DNA of 64,000 bases from an uncultured Lachnospiraceae bacterium. GTDB taxonomy: Bacteria; Bacillota; Clostridia; Lachnospirales; Lachnospiraceae. Of this stretch, positions 24,087 through 33,356 are shown piece after piece. The notes beneath the pieces were generated by a model. That model was not told the DNA's origin and did not search any database. It saw nothing but the letters and a program-made list of their open reading frames with translations. The position numbers were made by a program, and so were the translations under genes. Location: positions 17,582 through 81,581 of the forward strand of contig CAKSBC010000008.1 of assembly GCA_934438085.1 (NCBI GenBank). Reading direction: 5' to 3'. Within the stretch, counting starts at the first letter, position 1; the number at the start of each line of letters is the position of its first letter.

Positions 24087-26672
24087 ATGAACATACAGAA
24101 ATTTACACAAAAATCAGTTGAGGCAGTAAACGGCTGCGAGAAGTTAGGTCTTGAGTACGGCAACCAGCAGATTGAGGCCGCACACCTTGTATACAGCCTT
24201 GTTACGGTTGAAGACAGCCTTATTGCAAAGCTTCTTCAGAAAATGGGAGTAAATCTTGAAAGCTTCAAGAAGGATCTCACAGATGTTATAGCCGGATTTC
24301 CAAAGGTAAGCGGTTCAAGCGGCAATATGTATTTCTCTGCAAATGCCAACAAAGCACTTACATCGGCAGAGGATAAGGCAAAGGCTATGGGAGACGAATA
24401 TGTCTCTGTAGAGCATATATTCATTGCAGTATTAGATGTAAACGACAGAGATGTTAATAAGGTATTTGCAAGATATAACATTACCAAGGACAACTTCTTA
24501 AAGGTGCTTTCAGAGGTGAGAGGCAATCAGAAGGTTGTTTCGGATAATCCTGAAGCTACCTATGATACACTTAATAAGTATGGCTATGATCTTGTGGAAA
24601 GAGCTCGTCAGCAGAAGCTTGATCCGGTCATAGGACGTGATGAAGAGATAAGAAATGTCATCAGGATACTTAGCCGTAAGACGAAGAACAATCCTGTTCT
24701 TATCGGTGAACCTGGTGTAGGTAAGACAGCTGTTGTTGAGGGACTTGCTCAGCGTATCGTAAATGAAGATGTACCTGACAGTCTTAAAAACAAAAAGGTC
24801 TTTGCACTTGATATGGGCTCACTCGTAGCCGGTGCAAAGTACAGAGGCGAATTTGAGGAAAGACTCAAGGCTGTGCTTAAGGAGGTATCAGAATCCGACG
24901 GAGAGATAATTCTGTTCATCGATGAGATACATACTATCGTAGGTGCGGGAAAGACCGAGGGCTCGATGGATGCCGGCAATATGTTAAAGCCTATGCTGGC
25001 AAGAGGTGAGCTTCACTGTATCGGTGCCACAACACTTGATGAGTACAGATATATCGAAAAGGATCCGGCACTTGAGCGTCGTTTCCAGCCTGTTACGGTC
25101 GATGAGCCTTCGGTAGAGGATACTATATCCATACTTAGGGGACTTAAGAATCGTTATGAGGTCTTCCACGGAGTTAAGATAACAGATGCAGCTTTGGTAC
25201 AGGCAGCAGTTCTTTCACACAGATACATTACAGACAGGTTCCTTCCTGATAAGGCTATAGACCTTGTAGATGAGGCCTGTGCAATGATAAAGACTGAGAT
25301 GAATCAGCTTCCTGCAGAGCTTGATGAGCAGCAGAGACGTATCACACAGCTTGAGATAGAGGTTTCGGCACTCAAAAAGGAAACCGATGAAATATCAAAG
25401 AAGAGACTTGAAGAGCTTAAGAAAGAACTCGCCGAGCTTAAGGACAGCTTCGATGCCAAGAAGGCAAAATGGCAGTACGAGAAGCAGGGTGCAGACAGAC
25501 TTTCATCTATCCGTGAGGAGATAGAAAAGCTTAAGGATGAGGCAGAGATACTTCAGCGTAAGGGCTCATATGAGGAAGCCGGAGTTATTATCTACGGTAA
25601 GCTCCCGGAGCTTAAAAAGCAGTTGGAGGCAGAGGAAGAAAAGACAGGCAAGGAAGGCAGAGATCTTGTTCACGAAAGTGTTACAGAGGATGAGATATCC
25701 AAGATCGTTTCAAAGTGGACAGGTATTCCTGTATCTAAGCTTTCTGAGACAGAGCGTTCTAAGGTGCTTAATCTTCCGGAACAGCTGCATAAGAGAGTTA
25801 TCGGACAGAATGAGGCTGTCGAAAAGGTTTCGGATGCCATCATTCGTTCTAAGGCAGGCATAAAGGATCCTTCAAAGCCTATTGGCTCATTCTTATTCAT
25901 GGGACCTACAGGTGTAGGTAAAACAGAGCTTGCAAAGACTCTTGCAGAAAGCCTGTTTGATGATGAGAATAACATGATCCGTATCGATATGTCTGAGTAT
26001 ATGGAGAAGCATTCTGTCAGCCGTCTCATAGGAGCGCCTCCGGGATATGTCGGCTATGAGGAAGGCGGTCAGCTTACAGAGGCAGTCCGCAGAAAACCTT
26101 ATTCTGTAATACTTTTTGATGAGATAGAAAAGGCTCATCCGGATGTATTCAACGTACTTCTTCAGGTTCTTGATGACGGACGTGTTACAGATTCTAAGGG
26201 TAAGACTGTAGACTTTAAGAATACTGTTATTATACTTACCTCAAACCTCGGTTCCGAATACCTCTTAAACGGTATTGACGATCAGGGAGAGATCACTCTT
26301 GAGGCAAGGGATAATGTTGATAAGCTTCTTAAGGCAAGCTTCAGACCTGAGTTCCTCAATCGTCTGGATGAGATCATACTCTTTAAGCCTCTGCACAAGA
26401 ACGATATCGCTAAGATCATCGATCTTTCAATTGCAGACATTAACCGTCGTATCGGTGACAGAAATATGAAGCTTGAAATGACTGAAGCCGCAAAGGATTA
26501 TTGCGTGGAAAACGGCTATGATCCTCAGTTCGGTGCTCGTCCGCTCAAGAGATATATTCAGAAGAATGTCGAGACTATCGCAGCAAGAGCTATTCTTGAA
26601 AACAGGATAATCGAAGGCGATACAATAGTTATTGACTTAAGAGACGGAAAGCTTACAGTCGATAAAAAGTGA
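24087..26672 (+). CDS. clpB: ATP-dependent disaggregase ClpB
   Basis: A hexameric Hsp100 chaperone that extracts polypeptides from aggregates with DnaK. The protein is 861 residues: a Clp N-domain (1-145), NBD1 with GEPGVGKTAVVEG (about 200), the coiled-coil middle domain (about 400-520), and NBD2 with GPTGVGKTELAK (about 600). There is no IGF loop for ClpP, as expected. The start at 24087 is favoured over 24081 by spacing from AAGGAGG (24071-24077). HrcA control through CIRCE places it in the heat-shock regulon. Confidence 0.97.
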   Translation: MNIQKFTQKSVEAVNGCEKLGLEYGNQQIEAAHLVYSLVTVEDSLIAKLLQKMGVNLESFKKDLTDVIAGFPKVSGSSGNMYFSANANKALTSAEDKAKAMGDEYVSVEHIFIAVLDVNDRDVNKVFARYNITKDNFLKVLSEVRGNQKVVSDNPEATYDTLNKYGYDLVERARQQKLDPVIGRDEEIRNVIRILSRKTKNNPVLIGEPGVGKTAVVEGLAQRIVNEDVPDSLKNKKVFALDMGSLVAGAKYRGEFEERLKAVLKEVSESDGEIILFIDEIHTIVGAGKTEGSMDAGNMLKPMLARGELHCIGATTLDEYRYIEKDPALERRFQPVTVDEPSVEDTISILRGLKNRYEVFHGVKITDAALVQAAVLSHRYITDRFLPDKAIDLVDEACAMIKTEMNQLPAELDEQQRRITQLEIEVSALKKETDEISKKRLEELKKELAELKDSFDAKKAKWQYEKQGADRLSSIREEIEKLKDEAEILQRKGSYEEAGVIIYGKLPELKKQLEAEEEKTGKEGRDLVHESVTEDEISKIVSKWTGIPVSKLSETERSKVLNLPEQLHKRVIGQNEAVEKVSDAIIRSKAGIKDPSKPIGSFLFMGPTGVGKTELAKTLAESLFDDENNMIRIDMSEYMEKHSVSRLIGAPPGYVGYEEGGQLTEAVRRKPYSVILFDEIEKAHPDVFNVLLQVLDDGRVTDSKGKTVDFKNTVIILTSNLGSEYLLNGIDDQGEITLEARDNVDKLLKASFRPEFLNRLDEIILFKPLHKNDIAKIIDLSIADINRRIGDRNMKLEMTEAAKDYCVENGYDPQFGARPLKRYIQKNVETIAARAILENRIIEGDTIVIDLRDGKLTVDKK

Positions 26673-26711
26673 TAATATTAATAAATCCTCTTTTTAACGG
26701 ATAATGATATG

Positions 26712-26758
26712 CCCCCAAGTAGGATACGAAATAATGAAACCTGCTTGGGGGTATTTTT
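26712..26758 (+). terminator. Terminator of clpB
   Basis: CCCCCAAGTAGG pairs with CCTGCTTGGGGG (one G-U), followed by TATTTTTG. Confidence 0.85.
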
Positions 26759-26814
26759 GTGCGTGGAAAAAGCTGTGCACATAAAATAGAGCAGCCCACC
26801 ATAATAGCTCCGTA

Positions 26815-26842
26815 TTGCAAATAATCGATAAAAATTTATAAT
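26815..26842 (+). promoter_or_regulatory. Promoter of the CLC transporter gene
   Basis: TTGCAA (26815-26820), 16 bases, TATAAT (26837-26842). Confidence 0.6.
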
Positions 26843-26888
26843 ACAATTGTTGCGATTGAATTTTGCATGAATAAAAATGGGGAAAATT

Positions 26889-28208
26889 ATGGATAATGCC
26901 AAGATAAGCAAATTGAAGCACGATACGCTCCATGAGATAAAGCATCTTATCATTAAGATGAAGAGCTGTATATGCTGGATTCTGCTGTCGTGCGGAGTAG
27001 GTCTTTTTGTCGGTGCATACAGCACTGCCTTTGCAGCTGTGCTTAAAAAATCCAACGCATTCAGAGATTCTCATCCGTGGATACTTTTTCTTCTTCCTGC
27101 AGCGGGTCTTATCATAGTTTTTCTCTATCGTATCTGTAAGGTATATAAGGATAGGGGAACAAATCTTGTCATAGGATCGATCAATGCCGGTTCTGAAGTT
27201 CCGGGAACAATGTCGGTGCTTATATTTATATCGACTATACTCACACATCTTTGCGGAGGTTCTGCAGGACGAGAGGGTGCGGCACTGCAGATGGGCGGAA
27301 GTCTCGGCAATGTTATTGCCCGCAGACTTCATATGGGTGAGCGCTCTGCAAAAATACTTATTATGTGCGGTATGAGCGCAGCATTCGCAGCGGTGTTCGG
27401 AACTCCTATGGCAGCAGCGATATTCTCAATGGAGGTAATAAGCGTAGGAATCATACATTATTCTGCACTTGTTCCTTGTGTATTCGCATCACTTGTTGCC
27501 TCGCGCTTCGCCGTGGAAATGGGAATAAACCCGGAAGCATTTGAAATAATCGGCATACCGGCGTTCAATATCATCGGAAGCATTAAAATATTTTTGCTTG
27601 CACTTTGCTGTGCTGCAATAAGCACACTTTTTGTAGAGGCACTGCACAGCACGGGAAAGCTGTATGCAAGATTTATAAAGAATCCTTACATTAAAGTCGT
27701 TGTCGGCGGTATTATAATCATTATTTTGACGCTTATTGTAGGAAACAGAGATTATAACGGAGCGGGAGTAGGCCTTATAGAAAGAGCCATACATGAAGGT
27801 GAGGTCAGACCATGGGATTTTCTTATGAAAATGCTGTTTACCGCAATCACTCTGCAGGCAGGTTTTAAAGGCGGCGAGATCGTACCTTCATTTTGTATAG
27901 GCGCCTGCTTTGGCTGCTTTTTCGGAGAACTCTCAGGAATAAGCCCTTCATTTTGCGCAGCAATAGGAATGGCGGCGGTTTTCTGCGGAGTTACAAACTG
28001 TCCGATAACCACATTGCTCATAAGCTTTGAGCTCTTTGGCTTTGAGGGAATTCCTTACTTTATGATAGCCATAGCCATAAGCTATCTGCTTTCGGGCTAC
28101 AAGGGACTTTACAGTGATCAGATCATTGTCTATTCAAAGTACAGACCGAGATTCATAAACAGACATGTCGGAGACGACAGCGAGGATGATCTTGTGGACG
28201 ATTATTGA
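26889..28208 (+). CDS. CLC-type anion transporter, probable fluoride/proton antiporter (CLC-F)
   Basis: A 439-residue CLC protein with 10-11 hydrophobic segments. Instead of the chloride-type GKEGP it has GREGAALQMGG near residues 127-137. Late motifs LLFTAITLQAGFKGGEIVPSF and SYLLSGYKGLYSDQ match the fluoride-exporting CLC-F branch better than chloride channels. No crcB (fluoride) riboswitch is visible in the 130-base leader, which weakens the case slightly. The start at 26889 is preferred because GGGGA precedes it; an ATG at 26877 lacks a ribosome site. Confidence 0.75.
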   Translation: MDNAKISKLKHDTLHEIKHLIIKMKSCICWILLSCGVGLFVGAYSTAFAAVLKKSNAFRDSHPWILFLLPAAGLIIVFLYRICKVYKDRGTNLVIGSINAGSEVPGTMSVLIFISTILTHLCGGSAGREGAALQMGGSLGNVIARRLHMGERSAKILIMCGMSAAFAAVFGTPMAAAIFSMEVISVGIIHYSALVPCVFASLVASRFAVEMGINPEAFEIIGIPAFNIIGSIKIFLLALCCAAISTLFVEALHSTGKLYARFIKNPYIKVVVGGIIIIILTLIVGNRDYNGAGVGLIERAIHEGEVRPWDFLMKMLFTAITLQAGFKGGEIVPSFCIGACFGCFFGELSGISPSFCAAIGMAAVFCGVTNCPITTLLISFELFGFEGIPYFMIAIAISYLLSGYKGLYSDQIIVYSKYRPRFINRHVGDDSEDDLVDDY

Positions 28209-28448
28209 TGTAAAGACTATGCTTTTCATAATCGTTTCAGCATGAATTTTTTGTATAAAGTAAAAACTTAAGTTTTGCACTTTGAGATTGAAGTTATCAT
28301 AATAAATGATAAAATATTAACTATGTGTAAATTAATGTACAAAATATTTTGTTTATCGAAGGATAATATTGGAAATATTTATATATTTATAAAATAAAGC
28401 AGTCTATAATATTTCTGCAAATGCAGAGGCATTTTAAGGAGAATGAAA

Positions 28449-28778
28449 ATGAAACTGAATTTTGACAGCATTGAAGAAAAAAAGCTTGAGAATTTTAAGG
28501 GCGGCGAGAAGCATATCATGTCACGCATGTTCTCAGATGATCTTGTAAAGATCATGAGAAACAGAGTTGAAAAGGGCGCTTCTATAGGTTATCACACACA
28601 TGATACAAGCTGCGAGCTGATATATGTATTAAAGGGAACAGCTACTGTTAATTATGAAGGTGAGACAGAGCTGATCCATGAGGGTGAGGCTACATATTGC
28701 CCTAAGGGACATAGTCACAGCCTTACAAATGAGCAGGATGAGATTTTAGAGTTTTTAGCTATAGTACCTGAGCAGTAA
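28449..28778 (+). CDS. Cupin-domain protein
   Basis: A 109-residue single cupin. The two conserved boxes are readable: GYHTHDTSCELIYVLKGTATV supplies the first His/His/Glu metal ligands and YCPKGHSHSLTNEQDE the last His. Small stand-alone cupins may be isomerases, dioxygenases or metal or ligand sensors; nothing nearby specifies which. AGGAG lies 7 bases from the ATG at 28449 and almost touches an ATG at 28443, so the later start is used. Confidence 0.8.
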   Translation: MKLNFDSIEEKKLENFKGGEKHIMSRMFSDDLVKIMRNRVEKGASIGYHTHDTSCELIYVLKGTATVNYEGETELIHEGEATYCPKGHSHSLTNEQDEILEFLAIVPEQ

Positions 28779-28882
28779 AATGCTTCTGCCGGCGCCTAAG
28801 CCGATAGCGGTAATTGGTGAGAAAACGAGACTCGACGGTTCAGACCGTAATTATCAAAGAGCAGATCGGGAAAAGTTTTTTT

Positions 28883-29770
28883 ATGGATTATGTAATATTT
28901 ACAGATGCCACGTGCGATATGGATAAATCACTCATAACGGACGGCGGCATTCAAATCATCCCTATGGGATGTATTATAGGGGACGAGTCATTCATGTGGG
29001 ACGGCCTGCATGATGACAGAGCGGGACTGCACAGCTTTTTTGATAAGCTGAGGAATGAAAAAACGTCGACAAGCACCAGTCAGGTCCCTCCTAATATATA
29101 TTATGATACATTTGAGCCTTATATAAAGGAAGGCAAGGGTATACTTTATATATCGATATCTTCGGGAGTCAGCGGGACCTATGCCTCTGCGATTTCAGGA
29201 ATTAACATGCTTAAGGAGGACTATGATGATGTACATGCAGAAGTCATAGATTCTCTCTGCGCGTCCTTTGGGGAAGGGATGCTTATAGGCTCTGCGGCAG
29301 AAAATAAAGAAAAAGGCATGAGCCTTGAGGAAAATGCCGCATGGCTCAGAGAGCATGTCATGAATGTTAGATGCTGGGTAAAGCTTGATGATCTTATGTT
29401 TTTAAGCAGAGGAGGAAGACTTTCCTCTGCAAGCGCTATCGTTGGCACGGCGCTCAATATTAAGCCTATAATGTTTTTTGATGCTGAAGGCAAAGCAGCC
29501 ATGGCATCAAAAAAACGCAGCGTAAAAATGGCGTTTAACGATATAATTGCACATTTTGAAAGTACATTTGATCCTGAATTAGGTAATACTGTTTACGTTG
29601 TTGATACCGACAATGAAAAGGAAGCTGCAGAGCTTTATAACGTGCTTTGCGAAAAGCATCCTGAGCTTGACATAAAAAGGGGTGAGATCAACCCGATAGT
29701 AGGATCTCTTTTGGGTCCTGATGTCGCAGGAATAGTTCATTACGGAACAAGAAAGGACAGTACAAAATAA
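28883..29770 (+). CDS. DegV family fatty-acid-binding protein
   Basis: 295 residues with the DegV fold: FTDATCDMDKSL at the N-terminus, the lipid-head-group motif SISSGVSGTYASA (about 97-109) and LDDLMFLSRGGRLSSASA. Members bind fatty acids, and some (FakB) present them to the kinase FakA for acyl-phosphate formation; fakA is not nearby. The start at 28883 (MDYVIF) matches the family; a 23-codon upstream extension is unlike it. Confidence 0.85.
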   Translation: MDYVIFTDATCDMDKSLITDGGIQIIPMGCIIGDESFMWDGLHDDRAGLHSFFDKLRNEKTSTSTSQVPPNIYYDTFEPYIKEGKGILYISISSGVSGTYASAISGINMLKEDYDDVHAEVIDSLCASFGEGMLIGSAAENKEKGMSLEENAAWLREHVMNVRCWVKLDDLMFLSRGGRLSSASAIVGTALNIKPIMFFDAEGKAAMASKKRSVKMAFNDIIAHFESTFDPELGNTVYVVDTDNEKEAAELYNVLCEKHPELDIKRGEINPIVGSLLGPDVAGIVHYGTRKDSTK

Positions 29771-29781
29771 AATCCAGACAG

Positions 29782-29812
29782 AGTCCGCAAGTTTATACTG
29801 CGGACTTTGCTG
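29782..29812 (+). terminator. Possible terminator of the DegV gene
   Basis: AGTCCGCA pairs with TGCGGACT around a 9-base loop; only TTGC follows, so termination may be weak. Confidence 0.45.
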
Positions 29813-29946
29813 AGCTTGATATGTTTAACCCGGAAGTTCAATTGGCATCTATAACCGGGTCTTACATATATTTCGGGAGATTAGGCCTGAATTGGGGAGC
29901 CTGGCAGAATTTTCTGAGCATCGAAAAATCTGAAAGGAGAAACGAA

Positions 29947-30090
29947 ATGAAACAAGATTGTGTATTTTGTTTACCAAGAGCAAAAATGCAGCTGACAGCT
30001 CTCGGGCAATGCTTGAGGAAGCCGCGAATGTCTCTGGTAACAAATACGGAGACAGTGGCAACGGCCGAGGAGGTTCTGAAAATAAGATGA
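29947..30090 (+). other. Overlapping-frame region upstream of atpB
   Basis: An ATG at 29947 has an ideal AGGAG spaced 7 bases away and opens a 47-codon frame whose TGA overlaps the atpB ATG as ATGA. The -1 frame from about 29958 (TTG) onward is also open, runs in phase into atpB, and has codon and residue usage more like the neighbouring genes (hydrophilic, Ala/Gly/Asn/Ser-rich). The two frames could be joined by a -1 slip at the A5 run 29982-29986, giving subunit a an extra hydrophilic N-terminus. Either a coupled small ORF, a sequencing error, or a real frameshift. Confidence 0.45.
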
Positions 30091-30899
30091 ACATGTTCGT
30101 GAAGGAACACAAGAAGGCAGTAACTGTATGGATCGGTCTTATGATCATCTTTCTTATTGCATCGTTCTTAACAGGATCTGCAGGCGGACACGAGAGTCTC
30201 AGAAATGCAATGCGTGACGCCGTACTGCATGAGGAAAACAGAATATCTTTATTTGGCATTATGAATGTCAACCCGTCAGTTATATCAGCTTATATCGTAA
30301 CTGCGGTGATGCTTATAGCGGCAGCCATTATAAGGATTTTTGTTATTCCGAAATTCACCATCGTTCCTGGGAAGACACAGATAGTTATAGAAACTATGGT
30401 GGATTACTTCCGCGGACTTGCTGAAAAGAGCAGTCCTCACAGAAACAAAGTTCTCGGAGCTTATGTTTTTGCGGCGGGAGTATATATTTGTATCAGTACA
30501 TTGTTTGAGCTTTTTGGTTTTCAGGCAGTGTGCACAAACGGAACGTCTATAGCACTTCCGGCACCTTTCTCCGATATTAACGGAGCTATCGCAATGGGTG
30601 TGATGTCATACTTCTTTATTATGTCAGGCGGCATAGCCGGAAACGGTCTTAAGGGGGTTGGTCTGACACTTAAGGAGATATCACTTCTCCTTTCATTAAG
30701 CTTCCGACTCTTCGGAGCGCTTTTGAGCGGACTGCTTGTTACGGAGCTTGTATATCACACTATTTATCTCAGCATAGTTTTTCCGGTACTTGTAGGAATT
30801 ATGTTCACACTTATGCATGCATTGATCCAGGCATACGTTCTGACAATGCTTGTTTCTATATTCTATGGTGAGGTTTCCGAACCGCCGGTTGCAAAGTAA
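30087..30899 (+). CDS. atpB: F1Fo ATP synthase subunit a
   Basis: Stator half-channel of the Fo motor. The 270-residue protein (from ATG 30087) has about five to six membrane helices and the essential Arg in LSFRLFGALLSG, with the usual Asn after FG replaced by Ala. The AGGAGG at 30068-30073 is 13 bases from this ATG, longer than usual, and the frame stays open upstream, so the true N-terminus is uncertain. First gene of the atp operon; c, b, alpha, gamma, beta and epsilon follow. Confidence 0.9.
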   Translation: MNMFVKEHKKAVTVWIGLMIIFLIASFLTGSAGGHESLRNAMRDAVLHEENRISLFGIMNVNPSVISAYIVTAVMLIAAAIIRIFVIPKFTIVPGKTQIVIETMVDYFRGLAEKSSPHRNKVLGAYVFAAGVYICISTLFELFGFQAVCTNGTSIALPAPFSDINGAIAMGVMSYFFIMSGGIAGNGLKGVGLTLKEISLLLSLSFRLFGALLSGLLVTELVYHTIYLSIVFPVLVGIMFTLMHALIQAYVLTMLVSIFYGEVSEPPVAK

Positions 30900-30918
30900 A
30901 AGAAGGGAAATAATAACA

Positions 30919-31299
30919 ATGAAGAACTTATTCAAGAGAATAATTGCACTTACAATGACATTAATGATCGTGCTTGCAGTAGCTGCACCGGCTTTTGCAG
31001 CAAATGAGGATGCAGCAGCTGCTGACGTTCAGACAGAACAGACTGTAGAAAACACAGAAGCAGCAACAGATAACGCTATCGGTGCTAAGGGTATTGCAGC
31101 AGGTATCTGCGTAGGTCTTGCAGCAGCCGGTGGTGCTATCGGTATGGGTTTAACCTCAGCTAAATCAACAGAGAGTATCGCAAGACAGCCGGAGGCAAGC
31201 GGTGAAGTAAGAACAACTATGATGCTTGGTCTTGTATTCATAGAGACTGCTATCATTTACGCACTTGTAGTTGCTATTCTTATCATCTTTGTACTGTAA
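30919..31299 (+). CDS. atpE: F1Fo ATP synthase subunit c with N-terminal signal peptide
   Basis: Rotor-ring subunit. At 126 residues it is about 45 longer than usual: residues 1-27 are a classical signal peptide (MKNLFKRIIALTMTLMIVLA, then VAAPAFA), 28-52 a polar Ala/Glu/Thr linker, and only 53-126 the two-helix hairpin. The ARQPE loop (88-92) and the carboxylate Glu109 in LVFIETAIIY are intact. The position equivalent to the Gln of Na+-binding rings is Met76. The start at 30919 follows AAGGGAAATAATAAC. Confidence 0.93.
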   Translation: MKNLFKRIIALTMTLMIVLAVAAPAFAANEDAAAADVQTEQTVENTEAATDNAIGAKGIAAGICVGLAAAGGAIGMGLTSAKSTESIARQPEASGEVRTTMMLGLVFIETAIIYALVVAILIIFVL

Positions 31300-31320
31300 T
31301 TTAACACGGAGGTTACATTA

Positions 31321-31770
31321 ATGTCAGGATTACCTTTAAATATAGAAATACAGCAGGTATTTCTTCATATGCTGAATTTCGTAATTCTTGCCGGTGGCCT
31401 TTACTTTCTTCTTTATAAGCCTGTTTGCTCATTCATGAACAAACGTACTGAGTATTTCGCAAACCTTGAAAACGAGGCTTTAAATAAAAAGACAGAGGCT
31501 GACAGCATGCTTACCGAATATCAGGATAAGATCAAGGCTGTTGAAGAGGAGTCAAAAGCAATCAAAGCTAAGGCATCTCATGATGCTGATGAAATCATCA
31601 GACGTTCAAGAGAAGAAGCAGAGGAGCAGGGCCATAAAATCATAATGGATGCTCAGGCAGAGGCCGAAAAGACAAAGGACAAGATAATAAAGGGCGCAGA
31701 GCGCGATATCATTAAGCTTGTACTTGCAGCAGAAAAGAAACTTCATCATTATTCGGAGGATGAGAAATGA
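31321..31770 (+). CDS. atpF: F1Fo ATP synthase subunit b
   Basis: Peripheral stalk subunit, 149 residues: a short N-terminus, one membrane helix (about 12-32) and a long charged coiled coil (about 40-140). It ends soon after AERDIIKLVLAAEKKLHHY, some 15-20 residues earlier than typical b, losing the region that normally contacts delta. Its stop overlaps the alpha start (ATGA), leaving no room for atpH. Confidence 0.92.
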   Translation: MSGLPLNIEIQQVFLHMLNFVILAGGLYFLLYKPVCSFMNKRTEYFANLENEALNKKTEADSMLTEYQDKIKAVEEESKAIKAKASHDADEIIRRSREEAEEQGHKIIMDAQAEAEKTKDKIIKGAERDIIKLVLAAEKKLHHYSEDEK

Positions 31771-33344
31771 CCAAGGATTCCATTTTAGACGCCGAGCTGG
31801 ACGAACTCAGACGACTGCTCGAACGTGTGGATATCTCCGAGGGTGATCTTATCCCGCTAATGCAGGAGGCGATCAACAACTGGACACCTGATGATCTGAA
31901 TAATGATGTAGGAGAGGTCGTCACAGTAGGAGACGGCATAGCTACAGTCAAGGGACTTAAGGAAGTAAAGTACGGAGAAATCCTTTTATTTGCCAGAGGC
32001 GTAAGAGGAATGGTGCAGGAGCTTAAGCCGGGAATTGCAGGCTGTATACTTTTCGGAGATGACAGAAAGATCACTTCCGGAAGCATTGTAAAGAGGACAA
32101 AGAAGACCGCAGCAATACCGGTAGGTGAAAACTTCCTCGGAAGAGTAGTCAATGCGCTCGGAGCACCTATAGATGGTTACGGCAAAATTGAAGCTGAGAG
32201 CTTCAGAAGAATAGAGTCGCCGGCACCTGCAATAATAGAGAGACAGCCTGTTAACAAGCCTATGGAGACAGGCCTTTTGGCTATAGACTCAATGTTCCCT
32301 ATAGGAAGAGGACAGCGAGAGCTTATTATCGGTGACCGTCAGACAGGAAAGACAGCCATAGCTCTTGATACTATAGTTAACCAGAATGGCAAGGATGTCA
32401 TCTGTATCTATGTTGCCATAGGACAGAAGGCTTCTTCTGTTGCACAGCTTACAGAGAATCTCAAGAAGAGAGGCGCACTCAAGTATACTATTATAGTTGC
32501 GGCTACTGCTGCGGATTCTGCACCTTTACAGTATCTTGCACCTTATTCGGGTACTGCTTTAGGAGAATACTTCATGAGAAAGGGCAAGGATGTCCTTATA
32601 GTTTACGATGATCTCTCAAAGCATGCTATAGCTTACAGAACTCTGAGCCTTCTGCTCGAGAGATCACCCGGACGTGAGGCATATCCGGGAGACGTTTTCT
32701 ATCTTCATTCAAGACTTTTGGAGCGTTCTGCACACCTTTCCGATGCAGAGGGCGGCGGAAGTATGACCGCACTTCCTATAGTTGAGACACAGGCAGGAGA
32801 CGTTTCAGCGTACATTCCAACCAACGTTATTTCCATTACAGACGGACAGATATTCCTTGAGAGCAGTCTGTTCTTCTCGGGTCAGAGACCGGCCGTTAAC
32901 GTCGGAATCTCAGTATCACGAGTTGGTGGAGATGCACAGACTAAGGCTATGAAGAAGGCATCCGGAGGCATGAAGCTTTCTCTTGCGGTTTACCGTGAAA
33001 TGGAAGTATTCACACAGTTCTCAAGTGACCTTGACGAGTCTACCAGGGCTCAGCTTCAGTTCGGTCAGGGACTCATGCGTATGCTGAGACAGCGTCAGTA
33101 TCATCCTTACTCACAGACAGAGCAGGTAATACTTCTTACCGCAGCGATGCATCATGTGATGCAGCCGGTTGCCATCGATAAGATCGATGAATTCTGCAAG
33201 GGACTTTTGGAGTATGCACCGGAGGCTATGCCTGAGGTCATCGCAGAAATAGAAAGCACCGGAAAGCTCAGTGACGAGCATCAGGAGATCATAATTACTG
33301 AGGCAAAGAAGTTCAGGGATAAAATGTTCCCATCAGAAGGATAA
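31767..33344 (+). CDS. atpA: F1Fo ATP synthase subunit alpha
   Basis: Non-catalytic nucleotide-binding subunit, 525 residues. The P-loop is GDRQTGKTAIA (about residue 190), followed by the conserved VISITDGQIFLES region. About 49 residues precede the VGEVVTVGDG strand compared with about 29 in E. coli; the extra stretch (DSILDAELDELRRLLERVDI) is predicted helical and amphipathic. The alpha N-terminus normally binds delta, which this operon lacks. The start is coupled to the atpF stop by a 4-base overlap. Confidence 0.95.
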   Translation: MTKDSILDAELDELRRLLERVDISEGDLIPLMQEAINNWTPDDLNNDVGEVVTVGDGIATVKGLKEVKYGEILLFARGVRGMVQELKPGIAGCILFGDDRKITSGSIVKRTKKTAAIPVGENFLGRVVNALGAPIDGYGKIEAESFRRIESPAPAIIERQPVNKPMETGLLAIDSMFPIGRGQRELIIGDRQTGKTAIALDTIVNQNGKDVICIYVAIGQKASSVAQLTENLKKRGALKYTIIVAATAADSAPLQYLAPYSGTALGEYFMRKGKDVLIVYDDLSKHAIAYRTLSLLLERSPGREAYPGDVFYLHSRLLERSAHLSDAEGGGSMTALPIVETQAGDVSAYIPTNVISITDGQIFLESSLFFSGQRPAVNVGISVSRVGGDAQTKAMKKASGGMKLSLAVYREMEVFTQFSSDLDESTRAQLQFGQGLMRMLRQRQYHPYSQTEQVILLTAAMHHVMQPVAIDKIDEFCKGLLEYAPEAMPEVIAEIESTGKLSDEHQEIIITEAKKFRDKMFPSEG

Positions 33345-33356
33345 GGATGCTTTGAC

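Noticed and set aside
26843..26888. Fluoride (crcB) riboswitch before the CLC gene
   Set aside because: The leader after the predicted start site is about 45 bases and lacks the conserved crcB sequences.
28209..28448. Possible riboswitch upstream of the cupin gene
   Set aside because: Very A/T-rich with only weak hairpins and no conserved aptamer signature.
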